In this document: positions 1-12,718 of the stretch, one piece after another | Layout: every line of letters starts with the position of its first letter | Position numbering within the stretch: the stretch's first letter is position 1 | Assembly (NCBI GenBank): GCA_018287875.1 | Contig: JAGVVL010000001.1 | Span: 3,038,001 to 3,102,000, forward strand | Direction of reading: 5' to 3' | From: Nigrospora sphaerica | Lineage: Eukaryota; Ascomycota; Sordariomycetes; Amphisphaeriales; Apiosporaceae | DNA: 64,000 bases | Position numbers and translations under genes: made by a program | Notes under the pieces: generated by a model | Database searches by the model: none | What the model was told of the DNA's origin: nothing | What the model saw: only the letters and a program-made list of their open reading frames with translations

Positions 1-215
1 AAGAAATCGCCTGCCTATAGGTACTTGTCCACATTGCTGCTTGTATCTCAACCCACCCCCGGGTTCGAACGGGCCCTATCGCGCTCGCGCGCAAACGCCC
101 CAACCCGCCGCCCCATTCGTTTGTCTCATCCTCCCCGGCTGCCCTTTTTATCATTCTCTGGAGAGCTCCGCGCCGCCAACCGACTCTTCATGGCTGCCGA
201 CCCGATCGCCGGAAG

Positions 216-1933
216 ATGAACTCCCTCAACATAATCTCGGCGCGAGTCACTCCACAACCGACCCCCGCCCCATCCCGATCCAATTCTTTTCGCCGTGGGA
301 GCCAAGCCGTGTCGGCCAAGGACGAGCAGCAGGATCCCTCGCAAGGGGGTGCGAACACTGTCGCCGCGAACACGACAGCCGAGCCCGACGACTACCGCAT
401 CACCCAAAGTCACGAACCCGACGACAATATGCTAGACTTTGTAACGAGCGCCGACGAGAAATCCCCCCTGCTGGGCCGGGCCGAAACCCCCATATCCAAG
501 GATCCCAACGTGCGGGCGCAGTCCTGGCATGTACTGCCTGCCCGTCTGGCGAATAGCCTGATCAACGCGATACGCTGGCTTCTTTCCGCTCTTGCCGCAC
601 CTGCTCTCTACTTGATTGCCTGCCTCTACGACCAGAACGGCGCTTTTGCCCCCTTACGACGACTGCGTACTTGGCTCGGCTTATCCTACGACGAGACGAG
701 CAGGCCGGCCACTGAGAATCCCGAGGACGCCGAACGGAGCGCCGAGAAGAGAGGGGCTCCGCGACGCATGAGTCAACCACACAGCCGAGCCCAGCATACG
801 TCCTCGGCCATGCGACCTCCCATCTCGTCGGGTTCCTCGTCGTCCGGGCTGTCGTCCGAGTCCGACTCGGATGCGGCCAGCCCAAGCGATGCTACGCCCA
901 GTCGCCATGCGCGGTCCCGGTCTCCCCAGTCGAGCGAAGAAATCGCACCTGCGAGGCGGTCGATCCGGATCAAACTGCACAACGACGAAGCTCTGCGCCA
1001 GCGCCAACACAAGAAATCGCAATCGCTTAGTGCCAAGGGCAGCGGCGGTGACGCCGCCGCCGGCGATCTCTCGGCCCAGCTCAAGTCTCCCACGTCGCCG
1101 GTGGGCGCCCTTACCAAGTACCCGAAAACGCCAGCGCCGCCCCGGCCCCTGATACCTCGTCGCCAGCCCTCGTTCATCTCGTACGAAAATCCCGACCCGA
1201 CGCATCTGAAGACGCTGATCCTGGACTTGGATGAAACGTTGATTCACAGCATGTCGAGGGGAGGTCGGGTCGGGTCGGGGCATATGGTCGAAGTGCGACT
1301 GAACACGACGTACGTGGGCGCGGGCGGCCAGCAGAGCCTCGGGCCCCAGCACCCCATTCTGTACTACGTCCACAAACGGCCGCACTGCGACGAGTTCTTG
1401 CGCAAGGTAGGCCCCTACTTTCCGGGGCGGTTGGGCATGGCGGCCGGGCATCCGTGACTGACTTTACCCCGTGGCCACAGGTATCAAAATGGTACAACCT
1501 GGTCGTCTTCACGGCATCGGTTCAAGAATACGCCGACCCTGTCATTGATTGGTTGGAGTCGGAGAGGAAATACTTCACAGGCAGATTCTACCGGCAGCAC
1601 TGCACGTTTCGACATGGCGCCTTCATCAAGGACCTCAGCTCAGTGGAGCCGGACTTAAGCAAGGTCATGATCCTGGACAACAGTCCTCTGAGCTACATGT
1701 TCCACCAAGGTACGTCTTGGCCAGTGCTTGATTTTGGGGGGGTTTTGGGCGACCAGGTGCTAATCCGACCTTGTGCAGACAATGCCATTCCGATCCAGGG
1801 TTGGATCAGCGACCCGACGGACAACGACCTTTTACATCTAGTGCCCCTGCTCGAGGGTCTCCAGTACGTGTCGGACGTTCGGGCGCTGCTGGCATTGAGG
1901 GGAGGGGAAGATGGGCAGCATCAGGTATCATGA
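216..1933 (+). CDS. NEM1: Nem1-like nuclear envelope/ER phosphatase (FCP1/NIF domain)
   Basis: Three exons, 216-1406, 1481-1709 and 1779-1933, give 524 residues. Introns are 74 and 69 nt, with branch sites near 1455 and 1758. The HAD-phosphatase signature DLDET lies at residues 337-341 of a C-terminal FCP1/NLI-interacting domain (about 332-510). A hydrophobic stretch at about 111-140 fits a membrane anchor, followed by a long Ser/Pro/Arg-rich low-complexity linker. Anchor plus C-terminal FCP1 domain is the Nem1 (Dullard/CTDNEP1) layout. With Spo7, Nem1 dephosphorylates the lipin Pah1 at the ER/nuclear envelope and so controls phospholipid versus triacylglycerol synthesis. Psr1/2 phosphatases share the catalytic domain but lack this membrane segment. 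The start is the first ATG in frame with the conserved part; the leader before it contains no other clear start. Function is inferred from the family; substrate is not visible. Confidence 0.85.
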
Positions 1934-3844
1934 CGTAAAGGCGCCGAGCCCCAGGGTCGTAGGGCGGCCTAGCGAATAGTTATTTAATGGATCCAAGGTA
2001 GATGGTACTCTATGGCCTCGACGCGGTTTCGCCGTGAACCGGCCCTTGTGGTTAAGTACACATGGGCCTTCTGCAGACAGACCCCACGATCCGAATCCGG
2101 CGCGCGCGGTGACGGCATCTTCGCAATGCTTGGTGTCGAACCCGGCACCGGCCTCGCCAGCTGCCGGATCTTGGGGACCCTCCAGAATGCTCCTGTGCTC
2201 TGCATTGACAGCCTCTGAGGAGTTTCTACCTGCACCGCCACTGGAACAAATGTGTCTGTGTGCGGGGGTTTCTTCAAGTGTCGAGCCACGGATTCACGCC
2301 GTCGCCGCCGTCGTCGTCTGCCCTCATGCCATGCGGTCTGGACAGTCGTGACCTCCAACAACGGGCGGGAAGGGCATGTGTTTGTTTATCCCGGTACATA
2401 CAGATTACGTGCATAAGTAGGTACGTAACTACCCACCCAATTACCTACCTAGGTACGCATGTAATTGATTACCTCCCACATGACATATCGCTAGCGACCT
2501 GGGACCGCCCGGTTAAGTGAATGCTTGGCCGGGCGCACTGAAACCTGACAGCTTTTGGTTTCCCCGCAAGGCGAAGCTCGTGAAAGTCCAGGCAGGAGGG
2601 GAAGAAGTGGTGGTGTGGTTTCCGCCTACTCTGCTGTGCCTGTGCCCACTGTGAAGCTGGAGCCCACGGATCGACTTGGCCCCAAGGATTTGCGTGCGGC
2701 TCGCGGTTTCCACGCCCGTCCATGATTGCCGTGCCATGCATTCCATGCGAATCGGAACCAGCAGAAAGAAAAACGGAACGGGCAAATCTGGAAAAAGCTG
2801 GGGCGGCCGCTGGGCCCGGGGTGGGGGAGAGTGGCCCCCCTCCAGGAGCTCCTCCTCCTGGCGAGTTACAGAGCTCTTTTTTGGGCCCGCCAAGACGCAC
2901 GGGCGCTGCCAGTCGGGGGGGGAGGGATTACAGGTACCTGCAAGTTATAGCCCTGCACGCAGGAGGAATAGGTTCGTCTGGCTAGCGGCGGGCATGAACC
3001 GCTAGCGATGGGTTGGCAGTACCTGATGATGCGTACAAACAGGGAGTGGGACTAAGTACCTAACATGCTGCGTAAGCCCTCTCGTCTCTCTTTTTGCTCG
3101 TCTTCCAATGCTATGGAAGCTGCCTATAGCTCCCCCTTCCCCTTCCCCCCCTGTAGTTTCGCACCAGTCTGGTGGTGGACAGAGCGAGGGGAGGTGTTAC
3201 GATTCGAAGGGAACGGCGTCCGTGGCTGGTTGGTTCGCCTGTAGATTGGTGAGGAGCATCCCCGCCGGCGCGGGCGCTACTGTTGTTTTCCCCAATGCGA
3301 CGGGAGGGGAATCTCTCTCGCCCAGTGGCTGGCAAAGCAGAGCTCGGCGGGCGCAGGACAGGTCCATTACGTCACGTCTTCCCGGGGCGAGGCTCTCGTA
3401 CGTATGTACAAACTGTACCCGCGAGTCTACGGTTGTACTTGGGCCCGTTGAGGCTGGGCCCGACAAGGAAAGCATGTACCTTTGTCGGGCGGGTGGAGGT
3501 ACTCCAATGTGCGCGCGGGCGCTGTGAGCTCATCATCTCGTGGGATCACGATTCGGCCAAATCAAGAGTGTCGCCGGAAAGCCTTTCTGGCAGGGGCCGG
3601 CAAGCAGAAATCGGGCAGGCAGGGCGGCTGGGAAGGCCAGGCCAGCCAGCCTAGCTGGGCGAGGACCAGCTGATTGCATTCGCTGTGCCTGCTTTCGTCT
3701 TCATTCGTCATTGTTCGAGACCTGCAGAGGAGGGCCCCCCTCTACCCAGCCCCAGCTCCCGGCCAAGGGAGTGTGTAACGTAATGGCAGGGAGAACGAGG
3801 AGGAGATGATGAAGTAGGGCTTTTCTTGTCTTTGCCTGCTGTTC
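1934..3844. other. Intergenic stretch without a supported gene
   Basis: No reading frame here has recognisable conservation or a credible start. The left part is the 3' region of the phosphatase gene; the right part is pyrimidine-rich upstream sequence of the next gene. It contains a TACCTA-type short-repeat cluster around 2417-2455. Confidence 0.6.
2417..2455. repeat. TACCTA/TAGGTA short-repeat cluster
   Basis: Several copies of TAGGTA/TACCTA, including the perfect 10-bp palindrome TACCTAGGTA at 2446-2455. Similar clusters lie at 6781-6830, 35413-35438, 43729-43758 and 44071-44090, all intergenic. Confidence 0.7.
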
Positions 3845-3850
3845 TATAAA
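3845..3850 (+). promoter_or_regulatory. TATA box of the small membrane-protein gene
   Basis: TATAAA about 110 bases before the ATG at 3956, followed by a CT- and CA-rich leader typical of highly expressed filamentous-fungal genes. Confidence 0.55.
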
Positions 3851-3955
3851 GCTCCCGAGGCCGCCTCTCCGTCTGCTGCTGCCGCTTCCTCGATCTACAC
3901 TCCAACCAATAAGATACCCATCACCATCAACACCATCACCACCTCACAGCCCATC

Positions 3956-4779
3956 ATGTCTCTGCACTGTGAGTGTGTCCCCAGTCGCGACCTGCGCCTC
4001 CCGCTTCACCTGGGGGATGGGACGCCCGACGCGGCGTGGACGAGCCGCGTATCGACTCGCAACCTCGCGCTTCTCTTCGCCGTGCCGGCCGCTGTTCTCG
4101 TGTCCCCCCGTCTTCTCCGCATGGTCATTGCCCAGGTCGTTTGACCTCCCGAACCCTTGTTGACCAGTGGACTCTCTCCAGATCTTCCCCCCGTCAAGCC
4201 CTCGGCTATCGCCCTCGGTACCGCCTTCAACCACGGTATTGAGCTGGCTGGTGAGTAGCCCCTCCTCCCTTCTCCCACCCCCCGCGACGCGTCTCGCTCA
4301 TGGCCACGCCGGCATCGACTGACATCAATTCGCAGTCATGGCCCCCCTCTTCGGCCAGGCCTACCACCGCGCAAAGGCCGCTAACACGGGCTCCGAGTTC
4401 GCCAAGTCGCGGGAGGCCACCTCGACCGCCGTCGCCTGGGGCACCTCGCTCGTCGGCTCGGCCCTGCAGTCGTACGGTGTCGGCGCTCTTATCAACGCCA
4501 CCGGTACTCTGTCGTACAAGGGCGCCGCCTACCTGGGCTCCCTGATCTACCTCGCCACCGCTGCCCCTACCGTAAGCCCCCTCCCTCGCCCGCGGCAAAC
4601 GCATCGTGTGTATGGTGTGCCCAATGGCTAATGATACCCCCCAGTACCTGACCCAACTGCTCACCGAGAAGCGCGCCATCGAGGGCGTCGCTATCAGCGC
4701 AACCGCCAAGGCCTTCGAGACCATCGGCCTTTCCATGTTCCTGACCTGGTGGGGAACCCGCACCAACCCCTTCGACTGA
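3956..4779 (+). CDS. Small multi-pass membrane protein, DUF1761-like
   Basis: Four exons (3956-3968, 4182-4250, 4336-4571, 4645-4779) give 150 residues. The frame is kept through phase-1, phase-1 and phase-0 junctions. The first exon encodes only MSLH plus one base, a common layout for short fungal genes with a large first intron. The protein has about four hydrophobic segments: around AIALGTAF, the GTSLVGSALQSYGVGALI stretch, YLGSLIYLATAAP, and the end AFETIGLSMFLTWWGTR. The conserved-looking WWGTR terminus and overall size resemble fungal DUF1761 membrane proteins, from memory only. No biochemical role is known or claimed. The short CT-rich leader and TATA box suggest strong expression. Confidence 0.75.
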
Positions 4780-5473
4780 GCGGCTATGATGGAATGTGAC
4801 GATGTTATGAAATCGAGGGAAACGAAACTGACATTAGCGGTCTGTACACTGGCGTGTAAGACTGACTAGCCGGCAACGGCAAAGCATCCCCCGGGCGGGC
4901 GTTCGGGAGCTCAACCAAACCTAGTTAATAAATTCTCGATATCCTCAATCGGACCTCGGGCATCCACGATTCTGACGTGATTTCTTCATAATGACGCGCC
5001 GAAATCCACAATCCCTCACTTGGGTTGCTGTTTCTCTTCCGTGGCCGGTTTTGATAAAATTCCGCATTTTGTACCCTATCACTGTATGTAGAGCCCGAAC
5101 GCCTGAAGCCAGTATCCCGTGGCCCCTTTCCGTAAAACGTGACCGATGTATAAACAGAGAGCAAGTCCAAGACTGCTACGAAGAATCGGCACGAGTGAAT
5201 GCTGTTTCCACGCATCGCAGCACAACGGCCTGCGAAAAGACGGTGGTGCGGACTGCTTCGGATTCCCGGCAGGTTGCACGTTATCCGCCATTGGGGGTTC
5301 CGTCCCCAGTGGCCAACGTCGGGTTCTTCGATGGTAGCCCCGACTCCGGTGCGCAGCGGTGGCAGTCGTTCCCGACGCCGCCGCCCCCCCGAGCCTGTAC
5401 CGTCTGGACGAGCAACAACCACTCCCCCACGACCACCACGAGGTAGCCCTACTTTACTCCCCCGCTCCTTCCC
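4780..5473. other. Convergent intergenic region
   Basis: Lies between the 3' ends of the DUF1761-like gene (+) and NHP2 (-). It holds the two 3' untranslated regions; no further coding signal is seen. Confidence 0.6.
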
Positions 5474-6294
5474 TTACGCCGTCTTGAGCTGCTTGGCCTC
5501 CTTCTGAACCAGCTTGACGAGGTCCTTGTAGACCTCGGCGAAGTCCTCGGCCTCGTCGGCCTCGTCGGCGGCCTTGTCCTTCTTGCCGCCCGTGCGCTTC
5601 TCCGTGACCATAACGACCGAGGTGGGCCGCTTGGTGCTGCCGGCGGCGCCGAGCTCGGCGCGCGACGTGACGAAGATGTAGGGCACGTTAACATCTTCGC
5701 ACAGCACCGGGATGTGGCTGATGACGTCCATGGGGCTGATGTCACCGGCCAAGATCACGACGCCCGGGAAGGACTGGTTGGTGGGACCCGAGGGCGGCGA
5801 CTTGCGCAGGGCCTTGACGACCTCCTTGACGCCGCGCTTGAGCGTCTTGTGTTTCGCCGCTGCGGAAAGAGGGAGGACGAAGTCAGCCAATTGGACCCCA
5901 CGGGAGGAAGGGCGTGGTGAGAGGGAGGGAGGACGGGGGTTTGGGCTTCCTTACCTTTCCGCACGCTCTTCAGGACCTTCTTGGCGGCCTTGTCATCAGC
6001 CAGCGGGCGCGCAAAGGGGACCAGTGCGCCGACGACGGCCTGGGTCTCCTTGTGGCCGTCCTTCTCGACCTCCATCTCGGTCACCGAAGGGGCCGTCTCT
6101 ACGACCGAGGCGGCCACATCGGCCTGCAGGCTGTCGTCAAGAGCGGCATTGACGGCGCTCTTGAGCTTCTCCTTCTTGTCCTTCTTGTCCTTCTTTTCCT
6201 TCTTGTCCTTGGGCTTGGTCACGCCGTCGGCCTCGGCGCGCTTCTTGTCCTTCTTCTCCTTCTTGTCGGCCTTTTCCGGCTTGGTGGCACCCAT
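5474..6294 (-). CDS. NHP2: H/ACA snoRNP protein Nhp2 (L7Ae/L30e family)
   Basis: Two exons on the minus strand, 6294-5955 and 5859-5474, give 241 residues. The 95-nt intron (5954-5860) joins in phase 1 to read VRKAAKHKTLKRG. The C-terminal half (about 113-225) is an L7Ae/L30e RNA-binding fold, with the motifs LKRGVKEVVKALRK, GVVILAGDISPMDVISH and PYIFVTSRAELG. Nhp2 is a core protein of H/ACA ribonucleoproteins that guide pseudouridylation of rRNA and snRNA, working with Cbf5, Nop10 and Gar1 in the nucleolus. The N-terminal part (about 60 residues) is a run of alternating Lys and Asp/Glu (KKEKKDKK), which makes the protein much longer than yeast Nhp2 (about 156 residues). Such charged tails are common in nucleolar proteins. 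Confidence 0.9.
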
Positions 6295-7596
6295 TTTGTG
6301 TGTGTTGAGAAGCGGGCGTAGGCGTGTCGTCGATGAGGGGGATGGCAGGCGACGCGCAGGTCAGAGGGATGGAGAAGAAGACGGAGTGGTAAGAAGATGA
6401 CAGGCGTGCGGCGGTTTTTCGCTGGGCGATGGAATGGCGGCTGCTCGGTTCTGCAACGGGTTGTCGCTTCTCACTAGCAAATATCTCGAAATTTTTTGTC
6501 GGCCACTGGGACTGGGCGAGCAGGGATGGGAAGTTTTTGCGGGGACGGCCGCAGGCACTTGATGTCGACCAATGAAAAGACGTACTCGTGCTCTGGTAAA
6601 TCCGCCCCGAGTTGACGAGCATTTTCATCCACATTAGGTAAGTAGACTCGGTCGATCCCCTCTGGGTTGCACTCCATTTGCCATTGCCCCATCTTAAGCT
6701 GTACTGTCCTTCAGAGCATAGGACAGATGTGAAAATTCGGGTACACTTGTACTCAAAGAAAGGCAAAGTCGTACGCAATGGAGGTAGGTAAGCAATGCGC
6801 CGCAGGTGCTTAGGTAAGTACCTACCTATTTGGGCAATGGTTTTCCACGCTGGGGGCCGAAATTTGACCAGTGACTTCCTAATCACCAACGGCCGCAACT
6901 GCTCCCTAAGGAGGAAGCCGCGTCCCAAATGGAACGAAGGTCGCGGTCTGGTAGTGTTTGAACCACTTCCGTTCCGAGTCCCGTGCACAGAGGATTACGT
7001 CGTCGACCGCCCGAGCCAACTTCATTCACTCTCGAAAGCGAGGCTGGGTGATCGACTCAGGACACGCGAAGTACTTCACACATCATGGATATAGCCCATT
7101 GCTTACCTCCTCCCTCGCGTTGCCACCGGCCAACTCGTACTCGGCAGGCTTTCATGTTGATAGGCGTCAGTAACTCCCAAATAAACCATCGCCCAGCATT
7201 AGCTTGCCCGGAGCCAAAATGTGGTTCATTCTTCTTATGGAATGGCACTGCATCCGACTTTCTTCCCCACCAACGCCCAACCCCGCACACTCGCAGATTG
7301 CAGAGTGACCATGTCTCTCTCGACAGCATATACGAATCTGCCGGCTGGTGCGGAGTTGGCCTTCATCATCGATACGACGGCGGCGATCCCCGGGTTTTAC
7401 CATGTTTTACCATGTTTCCCAGTTCCGGTACGTGCATACCACTGACTCCACGTACCGCGATGGCTTCGCCTCCACGTAAAAGCAGTTGCCGTCCTTCCTG
7501 ATTAGAAAAACAACCCACGAAGTACTGTTTTGCATGGCCTAATTCTATTGAAGGGCCACGGGTCTCTCCCTCACTACCTACGGGGCCTTCCTTGGC
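6295..7596. other. Divergent intergenic region between NHP2 and the GH92 gene
   Basis: Serves as upstream region for NHP2 (-) and the mannosidase gene (+). It carries a TACCTA short-repeat cluster at 6781-6830. Open frames in it lack conserved features and are not called. Confidence 0.6.
6781..6830. repeat. TACCTA/TAGGTA short-repeat cluster
   Basis: Repeated AGGTAGGTAAG and TAGGTAAGTACCTACCTA segments that form imperfect inverted repeats, like the cluster at 2417-2455. Confidence 0.65.
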
Positions 7597-7604
7597 TATA
7601 AATA
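7597..7604 (+). promoter_or_regulatory. TATA box of the GH92 gene
   Basis: TATAAATA about 155 bases before the ATG at 7759. Confidence 0.5.
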
Positions 7605-7758
7605 CCGTGGCAAGCGAAGGGAGAGCACTCTTTTCGGCATAACGACCCATGGCTGCTTATACTGTCTGCTTGCTGCCGAGTCAATAGCGTTGGCATTGCC
7701 ACCTATTTTACACCATTTTCCTCTCAAAGCATCCGAGCCCGCGCTGTTCGACTAAAGT

Positions 7759-10296
7759 ATGGCTTCCGGATTTCTTCTGGCTTGCCTGGCTGTGGTGCTG
7801 CTGCCCCCAGCATCCCTGGCCGAACAGCCTATGCAGGCGGCCAACAGTGACGGGTATTCTTACGTGGACCCCTTGATCGGCACACGGAACGGAGGTCAGT
7901 GAATCGCCGTTCCTATGCTAGCCTACCCTGTCAGGGCGTGCGCTGAGCTCCTGCCAGGTCACGTATTTGCCGGCGCTTCCCTCCCCTTCGGGATGGCCAA
8001 GGCTGTCGCCGACTCGACCGAAGACAACCAGGGCGGCTATGCTTCTAACGGAAGCCCCGTGAGCGGATTCTCCCACATGCACGATTCTGGCACAGGGGGT
8101 GCTTCGTCGCTGTTGGTCTCGCTACCAAACTTTCAACTTCAATGTCACCCTTGCTGATCCGTTCCCAGGGGCAACTTCCCACTCTTTGCATACCCCGGTT
8201 GCAAAGGGGACGATGTCAACGGTTGTGTATTTCCCAAGACGCAGAGGGCCGTGGCCGCGGTTAGCGATAGCGCCTACGCGCGGCCTGGTTACTTTACGAT
8301 CGTCCTTGAATCCGGTATTAGGGCCGAGATGACGGTCACAAATCACACAGCGCTATACAAGTTCACCTTCTTTGACAACGCAACCGCCAATGCTACGGTG
8401 GATGGCCCCCTTAGCCCGTTGTTTATCGTCGATCTCACCGATCTTCCGGATTCACGGAGCAACGGTACGGCCTCTGTGGATCCGAGTACGGGGCGTATGA
8501 CCGGCACCGGCACTTTCAACCCCAGTTTCGGTCTTGGAAGCTATACCCTCCACTTCTGTGCCGACTTCGCCCCGGGGCAAGCGCTCATCAGGGATACGGG
8601 CGTCTTCATAAACACACGAGCAGGAACGGATCCTAAGAAGATTACCGTCCAAAGGGACAACAACGCGACCCCTTTGCCCGCCGGCACCTATGTGTGGTTC
8701 AAGCCGGTGGCAGCAGGCGCCGAGTTCACGGCCCGCGTCGGCATTTCCTTCATCAGCACGCAACAGGCTTGTCGAAATGCCGAGAGGGAGATACCCGACT
8801 TCGACTTTGGCAGCACTCTCGCCGCAGCCGAGACGGTCTGGAAAGAGAAGCTTTCCGTCCTCAGCATCAACGCCACTGGGGTCAACGCCTCACTACAAAC
8901 AGTTTTCTGGAGCGGTGTCTACAGATCGATGCTCAGCCCGCAGGATTATACCGGGGAGAATCCGCTATGGGAAAGCAGCGAGCCCTACTACGACTCCTTT
9001 TACTGCATATGGGACAGTTTCCGCAGCATTCACCCCTTCATCCTCTTGGTCGATCCTCACTCCCAGACGCAAATGATTCGGTCGCTCATCGACATATATC
9101 GTCACGAGGGCTGGCTGCCCGATTGCCGCATGTCATTGTGCAAAGGCTTCACCCAGGGCGGCTCAAACGCAGATATTGTCCTAGTGGACTCGTACCTGAA
9201 GAATATCACCGAGGATGTTGATTGGGAGACCGGTTACGAAGCTCTCGTAAAAGACGCAGAGGTCGAGCCCCAGGTTTGGGACGTGGAGGGACGCGGAGGC
9301 TTGCGAAGCTGGAAGAGTCTGGGATATATACCCGCAGACGACTTTGACACGGCCGGCAATGGTATCTTTTCGCGGAGCATCTCACGTACCGTTGAATACG
9401 CCTACAACGACTTCTGCATCGCCGAAATGGCCCTGGCCATGGGTAAACTCGACGACCATGAGAAATACCTCGAACGCTCGGCCAACTGGCGCAACCTGTA
9501 CCACCCAGACCAGGCGTCGGCCATCAACGGAACGGACACGGGCTACAGGGGCTTCCTTCAGCCTCGGTACCTGAATTGCACCTTTGGCTACCAGGACCCC
9601 ATCTTCTGCTCGCCGCTGCTCAACTTCGACTCGTGTTACCTCAAAGAGAAGGGTCACGAAACGTACGAGGGGAGCAGCTGGCTGTACACGTTCTTCGCCC
9701 CGCACGACATGGCCACGCTGATTGCGACTCTCGGGGGCCCAGATGAGTTCTTGCGCCGCCTCGACTACCTCCACGAGAGCGGCCTGCTGTACATCGGGGA
9801 CGAGCAGGCCCTCCTGGCCGTCTACCAGTACCACTACGCGGGGCGGCCGGGCAAGTCGGCTGAGCGGGTGCACTACTACATCCCGAGCCGGTTCAATGAC
9901 AGCCGGGCGGGCATCGCCGGCAACGACGACTCGGGGGCCATGGGGTCGTTCGTGGCCCTCTCAATGCTCGGAGTCTTCCCGAACCCGGGCCAGGACGTCT
10001 ACTTCATCACGCCGCCCTTCTTTCCCACCGTCGCCATCAAGAACCCGCTGACCGGCCGGACGGCCACCATCCGCACCGTCAACTTCGATGCCGCCTACCG
10101 CAACATTTACGTGCAGAGCGCCCGCCTCGACGGCGTGCCCTACGCCCACAACTATCTGACGCACCGCTTCTTCACCGAGGGCGGCACGCTTGAGCTCACT
10201 CTCAGCCCGCACGAGAGCCTGGCTTGGGGCACCGGCGAGGACGCCGTGCCGCCGAGCTACAGCCCGAGGCAGAATCCCGGCTCCTACCCAGCGTAG
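7759..10296 (+). CDS. Secreted GH92 alpha-mannosidase
   Basis: Three exons (7759-7894, 7958-8111, 8169-10296) give 805 residues. The start gives a clean signal peptide (residues 1 to about 21, ending PASLA), so the enzyme is probably secreted. GH92 landmarks appear in order: YVDPLIGTRNGG, FAGASLPFGMAK, FSHMHDSGTGG, the second-domain WDSFRSIHPF, and GNDDSGAMGSF near residue 680, which carries the family's acidic catalytic residues. GH92 enzymes are calcium-dependent exo-mannosidases acting on alpha-1,2/1,3/1,4-mannose of N-glycans and mannoproteins. Intron 2 uses the unusual donor GTTGGT at 8112. It is chosen because it restores the conserved SLGNFPLF reading and has a TGCTGAT branch site near 8149. 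Several N-glycosylation sequons (NHT, NAT, NGT) fit an extracellular protein. Linkage specificity cannot be told. Confidence 0.9.
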
Positions 10297-12718
10297 TAAC
10301 GACACCATCATGACTCGGCACCCCCGGTTGTTAGAATGGCAGGAGCAACGCCGCGCTCGATCGGCGGGATCGTCTGGTTTCTATTCCGAATAAAGTATGC
10401 ATACAAGATACAATGAGAAGGGTTTTCATGAACGATACAATCTCGGGAAGCCCAAGAGTGAAAAGGTTACATACAGGTACATATGTGCTTTCTGGCACCC
10501 ACAGCCCGAGGATCGCTCCTCACGCACGTCATCGCCGCATTAGAAGAGGGCGAGCACAGGCAAGAATGCCTTACGATGTGGAAGAATGGGACCCTCGCTT
10601 CACTTTACTGTGTGCTTGGGAAGCTCCGTCAGATGGGGTCGAGTAGACGGCCGCGTGCTACTCTAAGAGTCTATTACCGGGCGCTCGTGGAGTTTGGGGA
10701 CATAGTTAATGAACGCGACTCATGACTGGCATGGCATGCCGCCGGACTCGGTCATTGTCGGTCCCTATTCAGTGGTTGGCCTCGGGAGACACACACACAC
10801 ACGCAAGCAATCCCAAGGCTAACGTCCCATCCGGATAAGGCGGGCGATTGGTGGAGTACTGGCATGGGGGAGGAACAACTCCACGAACAAGACCTGCCGA
10901 GTGCGGAAGATGCCGCCGGAGGTTCGTCGACAGAAGGCCGGCGAAGCCTTCTTCATTCTTGTTTTGGGGACGCCTTTTCGGATCCCATCCCCTCCACACG
11001 TGGTAATTTTACCCCCTCCCGATGGGGATGACACGCCCAAGGGGGCCGGGTCACGATTGGACTGGCAAAGGAGATGGCCGAGAACCACCTTCCCTCGCCG
11101 ACATCTTCGCCGGCAAGGTTCGATTGTCTTACCATCTCGGACTAGCCAGGCGCCCAGGACTTCGGGGGAGAGCAAAGCAGTCAACTATGTTGATCTTCCT
11201 TGATCTCTGCAGCCGGCATCGTTATGCCGATCTCCCCCTTGGGCAGGTATTCAACTATATTTCCCCGCTTACAGATACTTTATGGGGATATGATGGTACG
11301 GGTCCCCCGCCGTGTCCAGTGTAGCACCCTGTGCATTTCTCCGGGATGCCGGTCGATGATGCTAACGTTGCTAAGTTACTGTGATATTACTTTCTAGCTT
11401 CATTATTCTTTGTTGTCTCTACTGCCGCGGATATTCGGTAAAGCCCCCCCTCGCTCCCCCCTTCTCTCCTGGCCTGCCTAGAACGCAGGTCTAGTCCCCG
11501 TCTCATCCGAGGTCATGCGCGTCGTCCCAACTCATAGCAGGCTCTGGGCTGGGGCGTTTGGCCTAGATCTCTCCTGGACTTTCAAGCGAGGTGGCAGCAT
11601 CACCGACTATTAAAGCCTAGATTCCCGGTAGCCCACGGGCTTCATCCCTCCTTTGCTTCCACTCGTGTCGGAACGTGCAAGGGCGATCAGTACCTCGAGG
11701 TCAACGGGGCGAGGACGCAAAATCCCTAGCACTTCGATTTTCCTTCCCCGGCTGCATCCGTGTCTTTGTAATCCGACTTTATAGTTATGGCTGAACTCGG
11801 AAGCTGGGAATACCCGGAATCCATCCGACACCCGGCGTCTGGTGTGGAAAAACCAAGTCCTGGGCGTAGCTGGTGCTCGTAGCAGGAGGTTTTGCTCATG
11901 CTATGCCGTGTATCGGGTAGGTCGGGCGCTCCAATCGTCATGTCTTACGCCTGGTTTTATAATATGGAACCGGGGGTGTTCTCGTCACGAACGGCGCTCC
12001 CGAGTCTGTTATGGGTTGGCTCCCCCGGCCGTCAGCGAAGCCAACGTCATGCCCCGGTTCGGATCGGGCGGGCCTGGCGAGTATAATTCGATACCCTACC
12101 CCGGCTGCGGAGGCCAGGGGGTTTGAGGGCGCGCTGCGAATACGACGCTGCGGAGAAGGCGGGATCCCACCAGTCGTGGGAGCGGGATATTCGGACTTCT
12201 CGCCAAGCGCGATAGATCACCACCGCCCGTGTTTGGCCTCCTGACAACGCGACCGCCGGGCCAACAACCCCCGGCGGAACGCCAGCGCAGGCACGCTCTT
12301 CCACAGTTCGCGGGCTTGCGACGGGCGCTGGAACGGGGTCGGCCCTTGCTCGTCATCACTTATCAGGCTTCATCCGAACATGAATCCGGCTCTGATGAGC
12401 TTGGCTCATTTCCGGGGCTGGCCGGACGGTTGAAGCCAGCCAGAACCCCCCATGTCTCAAAGGCGTGGGCGGTAGAACCCTTCCAAAGATCGTTCGCACG
12501 CTCGCCGAGCAGGAAGACGTATAAGTACGGGCAACTTCCATCGTGTTTCCAGCGTCACAAGCAGTTGACCGGAAACAGGTGTACCGGGTAACCATTTTAT
12601 CATCTGGGAATGAGTCTCCTCGTCATTCATTAATCCCTTGGTCCTTAATATCCCCGTCCACATATCCACGCTTTGCACACAGACGCCCCAAGTTGTCGAA
12701 AACGCCGTTTCTTTCATC
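10297..12718. other. Gene-poor region of about 2.4 kb
   Basis: Short open frames only, none with a recognisable domain. Contains a CA dinucleotide tract near 10792-10803 and a small hairpin (TCCCAC / GTGGGA, 12165-12181). The last several hundred bases are presumably the promoter of the LysM gene. Confidence 0.55.

Noticed and set aside
50..80. GGTTCGAAC resembling a tRNA T-loop near the left edge
   Set aside because: No matching acceptor, D or anticodon arms could be folded around it.
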